Positions 1 through 8,891 of a DNA stretch of 64,000 nt are shown in pieces. The translations under genes were made by a program, and so were the position numbers. The DNA comes from Enterococcus mundtii (GTDB lineage Bacteria; Bacillota; Bacilli; Lactobacillales; Enterococcaceae), in the NCBI RefSeq assembly GCF_002947535.1, contig NZ_PUAP01000004.1, positions 1 through 64,000 on the forward strand, written 5' to 3'. The notes under the pieces are model-generated. The model did not search any database. It saw nothing but the letters and a program-made list of their open reading frames with translations, and had not been told where the DNA came from. Numbering within the stretch: the first letter of the stretch is position 1; the number at the start of each line of letters is the position of its first letter.

Positions 1-34
1 GCTTAATTTGACAAATAATAAAATATAAAACCTG

Positions 35-66
35 TGGACAAGATATTTACTCGAATATCTTGTCCA
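35..66. repeat. Perfect 13-bp inverted repeat
   Basis: Arms TGGACAAGATATT (35-47) and AATATCTTGTCCA (54-66) pair perfectly around a 6-base loop. On the plus strand no T-tract follows. On the minus strand the hairpin is followed by a T-rich stretch, so it could be a weak terminator for a leftward transcript. No gene in the window uses it that way. Confidence 0.6.
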
Positions 67-68
67 AT

Positions 69-152
69 GGTTGTAATAGAAGTGTTAAGTACCGACAAAT
101 AAGCGAGCAAACTCGAAAATTTCTTTGAATTTTTGGGTTTCTCGCTTTTTTT
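69..152. repeat. Intergenic repeat copy ending in a terminator-like hairpin
   Basis: The hairpin runs from AAGCGAG at 101 to CTCGCTT at 141-147, with T-rich sequence after it, so it can end a rightward transcript entering from outside the window. The flank at 69-100, read on the minus strand, resembles the tails beside hairpins near 22530 and 56150 (CGCTTATT, then CTTCTAT-ACAACC). It is therefore probably one copy of a dispersed enterococcal intergenic element. The rest of 1-325 shows no gene; a TTGCCA-15-TATAAT promoter at 247-273 precedes the fic remnant. Confidence 0.5.
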
Positions 153-325
153 GAGGGCGAAATCTTCGAACAACATTTTATGCGAATTTAGTAGGTACAA
201 GACGACTAGTATCCTTGTTGCTTGTTTCCATCGCTTTTTCTTGTTTTTGCCATGCCTATAGATTTGTTATAATAGATTTATCTCTGTTTCTAAAAACTAT
301 GACAAAAAGTTAAGGAAGACATTTA

Positions 326-934
326 ATGATTTTAGAAAATAAATTAGGCTTGACTAGTCAAGTTGAGTTGGCAAAAGCTGAAGAAAAAATCAGTAAGCAA
401 AAAGCAAAAAAATTATATGATTTTGGAAGGATAGATGAATTAGAAATTGGAACGTTCAAAGGGGTGAGCGAAATCCATGACTATTTATTTTCTGAAATCG
501 ATGATTTTGCTGGGGAAATTCGCTCAGTAAATATTGCAAAGGGAAATTTTCGTTTTGCGCCGGTCATGTATTTGGAGTATTCTCTCAAACATATTGACCA
601 AATGCCACAGGCTACTTTTGAAGAAATCATCAAAAAAAATATGTAGAGATGAACATCGCTCATCCTTTTCGTGAAGGGAACGGTAGGAGTACTAGAATTT
701 GGTTAGATATCATTTTTGAAATCGGAGATACAGAAAGTGGTTGACTGGAATCTAATTGACAAGTCTGATTATTTATCTGCAATGGAACGTAGTCCGATCA
801 ATGACTTAGAGATCAGCTATTTGATTTCTAACGCGTTGACGGATAAGATTTCCGATCGTGAACTTTATATGAAAGGGATCGATGTGAGTTATTTTTATGA
901 AGGTTATTCTGAATATACGATTGATGATCTATAA
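326..934 (+). pseudogene. Fic family protein, frameshifted twice
   Basis: Fic proteins transfer AMP or a related group to target hydroxyls; the catalytic motif is HPFxxGNGR. The 203-codon stretch reads in three pieces. Residues 1-102 are in one frame up to an A8 run at 632-639. The motif [12 protein letters not shown] is in another frame at about 640-714. The first frame resumes at 716 ([10 protein letters not shown]) and runs to 934. The two indels, in an A-run and a T-run, compensate each other, so only the catalytic segment is out of frame. As written, translation stops at 644-646 before the motif. It lies tail to tail with mprF. It may be a true pseudogene, a slippage-rescued gene or a homopolymer sequencing error. 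Confidence 0.8.
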
Positions 935-961
935 AAGAAGGGAAAGGTTTGTGAATAAACA

Positions 962-1007
962 AAAAACGCCTGATTTTGACTAAAATAGCAAAATCAGGCG
1001 TTTTTTT
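962..1007. terminator. Bidirectional terminator between fic and mprF
   Basis: AAAAACGCCTGATTTTG (962-978) pairs with CAAAATCAGGCG (989-1000), followed by T7. The arms are A-rich on one side and T-rich on the other, so it works in both directions. The mprF stop codon lies at its edge. Confidence 0.9.
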
Positions 1008-3591
1008 ATTTACGAAACCATTTTTTTAAGCCATTCAAAGGCTTTGTTTTTTGATCAACGGGCGCATTATCGATAATCAATAACGTGATCATCACATAAG
1101 CGATCCAGCTATCTCTTGAATAGAGTGTATAGCGAGACTTCCAGTTGGTGGCGTATTTATCTTTGTATTCTCTCAACCCTTGAAAAGAATAGAAATGGGA
1201 GCCAAACTCATAGACTAAATAAGCAATTCGTTCTTGGATGAAACTTTTCCTTGAAGTCCCAACATTAGACAAGGGAGCCATACCTAAATTGAACCATTGG
1301 ATATTTTCTTCCTTCATATATTCAAAGAGGTGGATGAACAAATAGTCCATGCTGCCAGAAGGAGCAGTCTCTGGATCATAGCGCATCAAATCAATCGTTC
1401 CGATCTTATCGTTCGTATAAGTCGGCATGATCGAAGCAAAAGCGACCAGTTCACCCTGTTCGTTTTTGACGACTGCAATCGGTGCTCGCTGTAAATAGTC
1501 TTCTGAGAAGAAGCCTAATGAAAAACCTTTTTCTTTGCGGCTACCTAACCAACGATCAGAGATTTTTTTAAGCTCAGAAATTTGTTGGGAAGAAAATGGC
1601 GGTTGAAGCACATCAAAGGTAAATCCTTCTCGTTCGATCCGGTTTAATATTGCACGTGTACCTTTCATTTTTTTCCCAGAAGTCGTGAAGTCGGCTAATG
1701 AAACATGACCTTCTTCCCCCATTTTGATAAAGTCGTAGCCAAATTCATGAAGGATCATAACTAGTTCTTCGCTCGTTTCATAAAAGACTGGCAAGTAGCA
1801 TAAGCGATCTGTTTCTGCGATAAATGCTTCGATAGCTTCTGGAAAATCTTCTTTTTTACCGGAAGGATCGCCCATCACCACACATTTATTGTTATAACTA
1901 GCAAATTGTAACAAGACGGTTGCTTCCCCGTTTTTTTCATAGGTAAACATTCGTTTATCTTTCAAGAAAATCAGCTGACTATCTGAATTACCGCCGTAAG
2001 TTTCCAAAATCGCGGAGGCAGCTGCTTCATCTAATTCTTGTCCGACTTGCGCTTTTTTACCTTGGAGATAGTGGACGAACAAAATCATGATAAAGGCCAC
2101 TGCCAAGATTGCTAGAAAACCAGACAACCAAATTTTTTCTGACGGAAACAGAAAAAATGAAATAAACCGATGATTACGATGAGGGAAAGTGGGCATATTA
2201 TAAACACCGATCACGATATATAAAACGGTCAACGCCCCTATGATCAACCCATCGATCGTCAACCATTCCCACGAGTAGATAAATTGATCTCTGAACAATT
2301 CATTACGTGAAGCGATCACGATACCTAATAGCAATAGCAAGAAAATAATACCAGTGGTACTTAGATCATTCAGCCCAACATAAACTAATGAAATAAGGAT
2401 CAGAAAAATGGTTGGCCAGTAGACCCGTTTGACTCTAGCTGCGATGCCTCGTCCCATGATGACAAACAAGAAGCCTAACAATATGCTTGGAAATTGCATA
2501 ATAAAATGCATCTTTATGGGATTGATATGATGCAACCAACGAAATTCAGTAAATGCTTGCGGGATCGTTGCAGAAAGAACCAACATGATACCGGAAAAAT
2601 ACATCAAGACCACTAAGATTTTCCGGGCAATCTGAGTCGCTAATTGCTTTGGAATACCAGAGTATCGTTGGTCGATCGATACACCGACATTTTTAAAGAA
2701 GAAAATCAAGCCAATGAAAAATGGAATAAAGTAATAGAAGATCCGATAAAGCAAGATCCAGATCACGACGGTTTCTTTAGGGATGCCCAGAGCCGATAGA
2801 CCAAAGATCATCATCACATCAAAACTACCGATTTCTCCAGGGATCATTGAGATGATCCCGATAACTGATGCGGCAATGAATAAAGGAATCGTTTGCCATA
2901 GATCAATAGGGATCTCCATCAAATAGCCGACTGCAAGAAAAGTTCCTAAGACACCCGTCCATTCCAATAAGGAAACAAGTAACAACTGACCTTGAGATTT
3001 AATTGAAAGACCGCCGACGTAACCTTCTTTTTTGATTGTTGTAAAAAGAAAAACGATGGGGAAATACAGACCCCCAGCAATCAACCAAATCCAATACTGT
3101 TTAAGAAACGGAGCGACAGGTGTAAAGAAGACCATGAAAAACGAAACTAAACTATACAGAGATAAACCAGCCATCAGAAATAAAAAAACTTTAGATAAAG
3201 CTTGCATGACTTGTTTGCTGTCTTTTCTTTGACCATACAGTTCGGATCGTAATCCGATGCTGACGAATCCACCAAACCCAGCAATGTTATTGATGGTATT
3301 GATCATCCAGCTTGTTTCAAATAAACATAATGGCTTTTGCTTTTGGTCTAGTAACTTGTTAAAAATCAAATCATAACCAATCATTGGTAGAATGGAGATC
3401 AACCCAATCAAAAACATCAGTCCGATCTTCCAAAGTGGGATCGTGGAAAAAGTTTGAGCTAATTGGTCCGCAGACAACAAGGTACTGATGGTCATCAATT
3501 CACGAATAATAATTACTAATACGGAAATCAAAAAAATCGTTTTGATAAGTCTCAAGTGGCTTTTGAACCACTGTATGATGTGCTTGAACAA
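1006..3591 (-). CDS. mprF: Phosphatidylglycerol lysyltransferase MprF
   Basis: MprF transfers lysine from Lys-tRNA to phosphatidylglycerol and flips the product to the outer leaflet. This lowers surface negative charge and sensitivity to cationic peptides and daptomycin. The 861 residues show the family layout: about 14 membrane spans over residues 1-510 (flippase), then a cytoplasmic aminoacyl-PG synthase (DUF2156/GNAT-like) from about 530 to the end. Start is TTG with AGTAGGTGA five bases upstream. It is the second gene of a leftward pair; 24 bases separate it from the hydrolase. Enterococci usually carry two mprF paralogues; which one this is cannot be told here. Confidence 0.95.
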   Translation of the reverse strand: MFKHIIQWFKSHLRLIKTIFLISVLVIIIRELMTISTLLSADQLAQTFSTIPLWKIGLMFLIGLISILPMIGYDLIFNKLLDQKQKPLCLFETSWMINTINNIAGFGGFVSIGLRSELYGQRKDSKQVMQALSKVFLFLMAGLSLYSLVSFFMVFFTPVAPFLKQYWIWLIAGGLYFPIVFLFTTIKKEGYVGGLSIKSQGQLLLVSLLEWTGVLGTFLAVGYLMEIPIDLWQTIPLFIAASVIGIISMIPGEIGSFDVMMIFGLSALGIPKETVVIWILLYRIFYYFIPFFIGLIFFFKNVGVSIDQRYSGIPKQLATQIARKILVVLMYFSGIMLVLSATIPQAFTEFRWLHHINPIKMHFIMQFPSILLGFLFVIMGRGIAARVKRVYWPTIFLILISLVYVGLNDLSTTGIIFLLLLLGIVIASRNELFRDQFIYSWEWLTIDGLIIGALTVLYIVIGVYNMPTFPHRNHRFISFFLFPSEKIWLSGFLAILAVAFIMILFVHYLQGKKAQVGQELDEAAASAILETYGGNSDSQLIFLKDKRMFTYEKNGEATVLLQFASYNNKCVVMGDPSGKKEDFPEAIEAFIAETDRLCYLPVFYETSEELVMILHEFGYDFIKMGEEGHVSLADFTTSGKKMKGTRAILNRIEREGFTFDVLQPPFSSQQISELKKISDRWLGSRKEKGFSLGFFSEDYLQRAPIAVVKNEQGELVAFASIMPTYTNDKIGTIDLMRYDPETAPSGSMDYLFIHLFEYMKEENIQWFNLGMAPLSNVGTSRKSFIQERIAYLVYEFGSHFYSFQGLREYKDKYATNWKSRYTLYSRDSWIAYVMITLLIIDNAPVDQKTKPLNGLKKWFRK

Positions 3592-3615
3592 AAAATCACC
3601 TACTATTTTTCAAAT

Positions 3616-4332
3616 TTATTTTGTCAAGAAGTCTAAAACTTCTTGATTGAAGCGTTCTGGGTTTTGCCGAGCTAATTGATGCCCTTGTCCGGAGACGAGG
3701 ACAAATGAAGCATTAGGGATCGTTTTCGCTAAATAAAGCGAATGTTTAAGTTTGATGACATCTTTTTTGCCGACGATGATCAGTGTTGGGCAAGTGATTT
3801 TTTCTAAATGTTCTGTCGTAAGACCGATATCATGAAGCAATAAATCAATGACCAACAAATGCTGACGTAATTTTGGCTGAAACAATGAGCGCAACCAAAC
3901 AAAGAAATAGTGAAAAGCACTGAGTAATCGAGAGGACCAAAGGACCCCATCCAACCGTGTGTTGCCCGAGTTCAAAATCAAGCGATTGACTCTATCTGGA
4001 TAATTGCTTGAAAAAACTAAAGCAAGATTGGCCCCATCACTAAATCCCAAGATATTTGCTTGAGGGATCTGTTCTAGTAGCATGACAGTCAATAAATCAT
4101 CTGCCATCAAACGAAAATTCAACGTTCCCGCTTGATTTGTCGAATGTCCATGTCCACGACTATCGATAAGATAGATCGTAAAATATTTTTCTAAAAGAGG
4201 AACTTGTTCTGAAAAAAAATCACCGCTCCCGTCATTTCCATGAAGTAGCAAGAGGGGAAACCCATGCCCACTTTTTTCATAATAGATGTCAGTTCCATCT
4301 GCCATTTTTGCAAATTTCTTTTCTTTTTTCAC
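3616..4332 (-). CDS. Alpha/beta-fold hydrolase upstream of mprF
   Basis: The frame has the alpha/beta-hydrolase pattern: an oxyanion HGNDGSG segment near the N-terminus, a nucleophile elbow GFSDGA, an acidic residue in VGKKDVI, and a C-terminal histidine in SGQGHQLA. There is no signal peptide, so it is probably cytoplasmic. Substrate is unknown. The frame is open from a GTG at 4341, but AGTAGGTGA overlaps that codon and is correctly spaced for GTG at 4332, which I prefer (238 aa). It is probably co-transcribed with mprF; a link to lipid turnover would be guesswork. Confidence 0.85.
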   Translation of the reverse strand: MKKEKKFAKMADGTDIYYEKSGHGFPLLLLHGNDGSGDFFSEQVPLLEKYFTIYLIDSRGHGHSTNQAGTLNFRLMADDLLTVMLLEQIPQANILGFSDGANLALVFSSNYPDRVNRLILNSGNTRLDGVLWSSRLLSAFHYFFVWLRSLFQPKLRQHLLVIDLLLHDIGLTTEHLEKITCPTLIIVGKKDVIKLKHSLYLAKTIPNASFVLVSGQGHQLARQNPERFNQEVLDFLTK

Positions 4333-4542
4333 GTTTATCACCTACTATTTTGAATTATAACGCTCTTTATCTATTTTAGAAATCGAAACTCTGTAAAATG
4401 AACGATCATTTTCGTAAGATGAAAGGGAAAATGAAACATTCATTTTTTATTAAATTAAATAAGAAAAAACAGAGAAAAAATAGCCAAGAATGAAAAGAAA
4501 TAGTAAGATAAAAAAAGATGTCAAATAGCTAGGTGGGTTTGG

Positions 4543-5172
4543 ATGAAGAAAAAAAGAAAATCAATCTTCCGTATGATCGTAGGTCTATTTGTCTTCGCGA
4601 TTCTGGCAATGATTCTTTTTCTATTAGGTAGAACGTATCAATCGATCAAACGAGTGGAAAACTATCAAACAGAGATTTCGACAGCATTAGAGAAGTACCA
4701 CATGCAAGAACATGAGAATCTAGTGAAGGCAATCATACTTACTGAATCAAGAGGAAATGGTGTCGATTTGATGCAAAGTTCGGAAAGTGCCTATGGACAG
4801 ATGGGTGCGATCACGACACAAGCGGGAAGTATTGACCAAGGGGTGAAATACCTCTCAGAAATGATAGCTGAAGCGCAAGCGTCAGGTTGCGATCTTGCGA
4901 CAGCGATCCAAGCATACAATTTTGGCAAGGATTATATTGCTTACGTCAAAGAAAGAGGCGGAAAGAATACAGTCGATTTAGCTGAAGAGTATTCCAGAGA
5001 TGTGCTGAGTCCGCTTTTAGGGAATAATGATAAAAAAACCTATCGCTATTGGCGAATCCAATCATTGCTTCATAATGGTGGGTATTTATACCATAATGGT
5101 GGTAATATGTTTTATGCGGATGTGGTGAAGATGAATCAGCAGTTGCTTGAATGGTACGAAAAAATCTTTTAA
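4543..5172 (+). CDS. Membrane-anchored lysozyme-like muramidase
   Basis: The 209-aa protein has a basic N-terminus and one membrane span (about residues 9-30), then an extracellular domain. LVKAIILTESRGNG carries the catalytic-type glutamate, followed by MQSSESAYGQ and AIQAYNFG, the pattern of the lysozyme-like family (CwlT/PF13702 type). It probably cleaves peptidoglycan glycan strands at the membrane surface. It overlaps the following DUF368 frame by 22 bases, suggesting one transcript. The AT-rich gap 4333-4542 separates it from the divergent hydrolase and must hold both promoters. Confidence 0.85.
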   Translation: MKKKRKSIFRMIVGLFVFAILAMILFLLGRTYQSIKRVENYQTEISTALEKYHMQEHENLVKAIILTESRGNGVDLMQSSESAYGQMGAITTQAGSIDQGVKYLSEMIAEAQASGCDLATAIQAYNFGKDYIAYVKERGGKNTVDLAEEYSRDVLSPLLGNNDKKTYRYWRIQSLLHNGGYLYHNGGNMFYADVVKMNQQLLEWYEKIF

Positions 5173-6110
5173 GTCTGTTGATCGAACCAACTGCAAATCA
5201 AAGTAATACAAAAAATGAATACAATGAAAAGAAAGAGGGAGTGCTTGGACGAGTGGAAGAAAATCAAAAAGTAATAGAGAGAAAAGAGAACACATCAAAA
5301 GATTGGGGACTACGATTCTTCAAGGGGATGTTTATCGGCTCAGGTTTTATTTTGCCAGGAGTGAGCGGGGGAGCTTTAGCAGCAGTGTTCGGAATGTACG
5401 AACGGCTGATTTCTTTCTTAGCCCATATCACTAGAGACTTTAAAGAAAACGTCTTATTCTTTTTACCAGTTGGGTTAGGCGGAGTCACTGGCGTGTTCTT
5501 ATTGTCCTTTTTAGTCAGTTTTTTACTAGGTGCCTATGAAACAACGATTTTGTGGTTTTTTGTAGGATGTATCGCCGGAACGGTGCCTGCTTTATGGAAA
5601 GAGTCAGGAAAAAAAGGCCGAAACAACACAGATCTCATTATTATGGTCGTAACATTTATTTTAGGTTATCTTTTCTTGTTATATGGTGCCCGTTTATTTG
5701 ATGGTCAAGTAGAACAAAACGTCTATACTTGGCTGATGGCAGGAGGTTTGATTGGTCTTGGAATGATCGTTCCAGGATTAAGTCCATCGAATTTTTTGGT
5801 TTACATGGGACTGTATAAAGCGATGGCTGATGGCTTTAAAGAAGTTCGTTTAGAAGTGATCATTCCTATTGCAATCGGTGGAATCGTTTGTGTTCTAGGT
5901 CTTTCAAAGGTAATGGACTTTATTTTCTCAAAAGCTTATAGCAAATTATTCCATTTTATTCTAGGTATTGTTTTTGCATCCACGATCATGATCATTCCTA
6001 CAAATTATAGTGGTTTGGGAATTTTAGGCATTTTGGCATGCCCAGTGCTATTCATTGCTGGTGCTGCACTAGGCTGGTGGATGAGCCGTTTAGAAGAGCA
6101 GTATAAGTAA
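5151..6110 (+). CDS. DUF368 polytopic membrane protein
   Basis: The conserved DUF368 opening FFKGMFIGSGFILPGVSGG lies at about residues 55-73, and a second pseudo-symmetric copy, GLIGLGMIVPGLSPSN, lies near residue 206. About eight membrane spans follow the two-repeat pattern. DUF368 proteins are related to DedA/undecaprenyl-phosphate transporters, and some members have been shown to translocate undecaprenyl phosphate (family knowledge). The first ~50 residues are poor in conserved features, so the true start may be a GTG at 5241 or 5253 rather than 5151. The upstream muramidase fits a cell-wall role. Confidence 0.85.
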   Translation: MVRKNLLSLLIEPTANQSNTKNEYNEKKEGVLGRVEENQKVIERKENTSKDWGLRFFKGMFIGSGFILPGVSGGALAAVFGMYERLISFLAHITRDFKENVLFFLPVGLGGVTGVFLLSFLVSFLLGAYETTILWFFVGCIAGTVPALWKESGKKGRNNTDLIIMVVTFILGYLFLLYGARLFDGQVEQNVYTWLMAGGLIGLGMIVPGLSPSNFLVYMGLYKAMADGFKEVRLEVIIPIAIGGIVCVLGLSKVMDFIFSKAYSKLFHFILGIVFASTIMIIPTNYSGLGILGILACPVLFIAGAALGWWMSRLEEQYK

Positions 6111-6136
6111 GGGAGTCACAAGAAGAAAAGTCACTT

Positions 6137-6232
6137 ATGTTTTTTAGTCGATTGTTCAAGTCAAGGACAAATGACGATAGAGACTATCTTCGATCACCTC
6201 CAAAAGAAGCACAATATGAGATAGAAAAATAG
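6137..6232 (+). CDS. Possible 31-aa peptide ending inside a terminator
   Basis: An ATG frame encodes MFFSRLFKSR..., a short hydrophobic start followed by a highly charged tail. The upstream GGGAG and AGAAG tracts are imperfect ribosome sites. Its TAG falls inside the ascending arm of the terminator at 6219-6272, an arrangement common for the last gene of an operon. Composition looks protein-like (mixed charge, few repeats), but I recognise no family. Confidence 0.35.
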   Translation: MFFSRLFKSRTNDDRDYLRSPPKEAQYEIEK

Positions 6233-6272
6233 AAAACAGATCCGCTGTTTTTTGATTTTTCTATCTTTTTTT
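6219..6272 (+). terminator. Terminator after the DUF368 operon
   Basis: AGATAGAAAAAT (6219-6230) pairs with ATTTTTCTATCT near 6256-6267, with an inner AAAACAG/CTGTTTT stem and T7 after. It overlaps the first codons of the longest possible reading of the next gene, showing that the ATPase must start further down. Confidence 0.85.
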
Positions 6273-6353
6273 AAAACTAAAAAAAACGAGTTGTTTTTAA
6301 TCGTAGAAACAGCTAGACTAATTGAAGTGATTATTTTTGAAAGTTGGCGTGAT

Positions 6354-8723
6354 ATGGAAATGAAAGAATTAAAGGGACTTACAGAAAATGAAGTGAGTCA
6401 AAGATCTGCCTCTGGTCAGCAGAATGATTACCAAGAGGATGCAACAAAAAGTACGAAACAAATTTTCAGCGATAATATTTTAACATTATTCAATTTTTTG
6501 AACTTAGGTATAGGAATCTGTTTATTACTAGTTGGGGCTTATTCGAACATGGCTTACTTAGCCATCATTTTTGTGAATATCACCATGGGGATCTATCAGG
6601 AAATCCATGCGCGAAACCTTGTGCGACGTTTATCGATCGTCTCACAAGCGGAAGTAACCGTCATTCGTGATGGGAAAGAGAAGATGATCCCAACGAAAGA
6701 ATTAGTTTTAGGCGATCTTGTGAAAATCGGTGCGGGTGAACAGATCCCCTCAGATTTACAAGTGATCAGTGGACGGGCAGAGGCAAATGAAGCCTTACTG
6801 ACTGGTGAATCAGATTTGATCGTCAAAGAGTCAGGGGCTGAATTACTTTCAGGTAGTTACCTTACTAGTGGCTCTGTGTTTGCTACAGTTATCCGTGTTG
6901 GAGCAGATAATTATGCTGTCCGCTTGACCAACGAAGCAAAAACACACAAAGAAATTCGCTCGGAACTTGTGGAATCAATCCGCAAAGTATCGAAGTTTAC
7001 AAGTTTTGTGATCATTCCTTTAGGGATCATCTTATTTTTGGAAGCTTTGTTCATTCGAAATGCATCGATCCAACTATCAGTCGTTGCTTCTGCGGCAGCC
7101 TTATTGGGAATGTTACCAAAAGGATTAGTGTTATTAATCAGTATTGCTTTGACGACTGGTGTAACGAAACTAGCGAAAAAACGGATCTTGGTCCAGGATA
7201 TGTACTCCATTGAAACACTGGCACATGTAGATACATTATGTCTTGATAAAACAGGGACGATCACCGAAGGGAAAATGAGCATCCAACGAGTTGAACCTTT
7301 AAATGATGCTTACGAAAAGATGATTCCTACCATTATGGGCACATATTTAGCTGAAAGTAGCGATAACAATGTCACGATGCGCGCGTTGAGAGAGTATTTC
7401 GAGATTTCTAATCGCTATGATGTCGGAGAAAAATTAGCCTTTTCATCTGACCGTAAATGGGGCGCAATGGAATTTCCTGAACTAGGTGTGGTCTATGTTG
7501 GTGCTCCTGAACGGTTAGTGCCAGAAAATCGGCTGCCAGAGAGTTTAGTTGAAGCCCAAGCAAACGGATTTCGTGTATTAATGTTAGGACTTGCTCCTAA
7601 TCAAACGTTGTCTTCAGGTGATCCTCAAGGGGTAGAACCGATCGCTTTGTTTGAGATCGATGATCCTATCCGAAAGAACGCGCAAGAAACCTTAGCTTAT
7701 CTGCACGAAGAAGGGGTAGACTTGAAAGTGATTTCTGGAGACAATCCTTTTACAGTCTCAAATATTGCGCGACGTGCGGGACTGCCAAACTATCAGTCTT
7801 ATGTTGATCTTTCCGATTTGACGGAAGAAGCAGAAGTCAGAAAAGCTGCTCATCAATATACAGTTTTTGGGCGAGTGAGTCCGCAACAAAAGAAACTCTT
7901 AGTCAATGAACTGAAAGCAAGTGGACGAACAGTTGCTATGACTGGGGATGGCGTGAACGATGTATTGGCTTTACGTGAGGCCGACTGTAGTATCGCTATG
8001 GCAGAAGGAGACGGAGCCACACGACAAATTGCTAACCTTGTCTTGTTGGATTCTGATTTTACGACATTGCCCGAAGTATTGTTTGAAGGGCGCCGAGTCG
8101 TGAATAACGTGACGAAAGTTTCTGGCATCTTCTTTATTAAAACGATCTACTCATTTATTTTATCGATTCTATGTGCAGTGACGGCTATTGGATTTCCTTT
8201 TATCCCGATCCAGATCACATTGATCGACCTTGCCATCGAAGGGTATCCATCTTTCTTCTTATCATTTGAGAATGACAAACGAAAAGTCGATTATCGCTAT
8301 CTACCAACTGCGCTAGTCAATGCGTTACCTAATGCATTACTTGTTGCTTTCAATACCGTTGCAATTTATTTGATCGGTCATAGTCAAGGTTGGGCTGCTA
8401 GTGAAACAACGACCTTGATGTATTATTTATTGATCGGTATCAGCTGTCTGGCAGTGATCAAAGCCTGCTTGCCATTCAATCCACTACGGATTTTCTTAGC
8501 AGTCACCACAGTGGTCGGTATTTATGTTGCTGCGATGCTTTTCCATCATTTATTAGAAGTCAATCTTGGATTAGGGAATACTTGGCCTTACTTTGTTGGC
8601 TTTATGCTTTTGAATGTGCTATTACGTTTAGGTTATTGGAAATTAGGCATACAAAACAAATTATTGGATAAAGTAAATGCAAATAAAACTCCTCATACTC
8701 ATGTGGAAGAAAATGTCATATAA
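6354..8723 (+). CDS. CtpE-like cation P-type ATPase
   Basis: P-type ATPase signatures occur in order: LTGES in the actuator domain, the phosphorylation motif DKTGT, and GDGVNDVLALREAD at the hinge, with about ten membrane spans. LLGMLPKGLVLL precedes DKTGT, where Ca2+ pumps have PEGL and mycobacterial CtpE has PEGLVLL. The whole stretch VQDMYSIETLAHVDTLCLDKTGT resembles CtpE, a Ca2+ exporter. I infer a divalent-cation, perhaps Ca2+, pump in the plasma membrane. The frame opens at 6252 inside a terminator; ATG 6354 (789 aa) gives the natural N-terminus MEMKELKGLTENEV. Confidence 0.88.
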   Translation: MEMKELKGLTENEVSQRSASGQQNDYQEDATKSTKQIFSDNILTLFNFLNLGIGICLLLVGAYSNMAYLAIIFVNITMGIYQEIHARNLVRRLSIVSQAEVTVIRDGKEKMIPTKELVLGDLVKIGAGEQIPSDLQVISGRAEANEALLTGESDLIVKESGAELLSGSYLTSGSVFATVIRVGADNYAVRLTNEAKTHKEIRSELVESIRKVSKFTSFVIIPLGIILFLEALFIRNASIQLSVVASAAALLGMLPKGLVLLISIALTTGVTKLAKKRILVQDMYSIETLAHVDTLCLDKTGTITEGKMSIQRVEPLNDAYEKMIPTIMGTYLAESSDNNVTMRALREYFEISNRYDVGEKLAFSSDRKWGAMEFPELGVVYVGAPERLVPENRLPESLVEAQANGFRVLMLGLAPNQTLSSGDPQGVEPIALFEIDDPIRKNAQETLAYLHEEGVDLKVISGDNPFTVSNIARRAGLPNYQSYVDLSDLTEEAEVRKAAHQYTVFGRVSPQQKKLLVNELKASGRTVAMTGDGVNDVLALREADCSIAMAEGDGATRQIANLVLLDSDFTTLPEVLFEGRRVVNNVTKVSGIFFIKTIYSFILSILCAVTAIGFPFIPIQITLIDLAIEGYPSFFLSFENDKRKVDYRYLPTALVNALPNALLVAFNTVAIYLIGHSQGWAASETTTLMYYLLIGISCLAVIKACLPFNPLRIFLAVTTVVGIYVAAMLFHHLLEVNLGLGNTWPYFVGFMLLNVLLRLGYWKLGIQNKLLDKVNANKTPHTHVEENVI

Positions 8724-8738
8724 TCCAGTATCTATCAC

Positions 8739-8766
8739 TTGAAAAAGTATAGGATTATGGTACAAT
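8739..8766 (+). promoter_or_regulatory. Predicted sigma-A promoter upstream of dnaG
   Basis: TTGAAA at 8739-8744 and TACAAT at 8761-8766 are separated by 16 bases, directly after the ATPase stop codon. It points toward dnaG, but a hairpin with a T-tract (8792-8824) lies between them. Confidence 0.5.
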
Positions 8767-8791
8767 GAAACATGTATAATTGTGTCCTTTA

Positions 8792-8824
8792 AAATCGCAC
8801 TGATTTTCGTTAGTGCGATTTTTT
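8792..8824 (+). terminator. Terminator or attenuator ahead of dnaG
   Basis: AAATCGCACT pairs with AGTGCGATTT around a ten-base loop, followed by further T residues. It can end ATPase transcription. It also lies about 20 bases downstream of a predicted transcription start, so it might attenuate the dnaG-rpoD transcript. Confidence 0.8.
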
Positions 8825-8891
8825 ACCGGTTATTCTCCTGAAATGTCTTGTCGCTGAGTATGAGATATCAACTAATGCAGGGGGTGAGAAT

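Noticed and set aside
3-200. Minus-strand frame of 65 codons at the left end
   Set aside because: Runs through the hairpin and repeat copy; no ribosome site and a biased composition.
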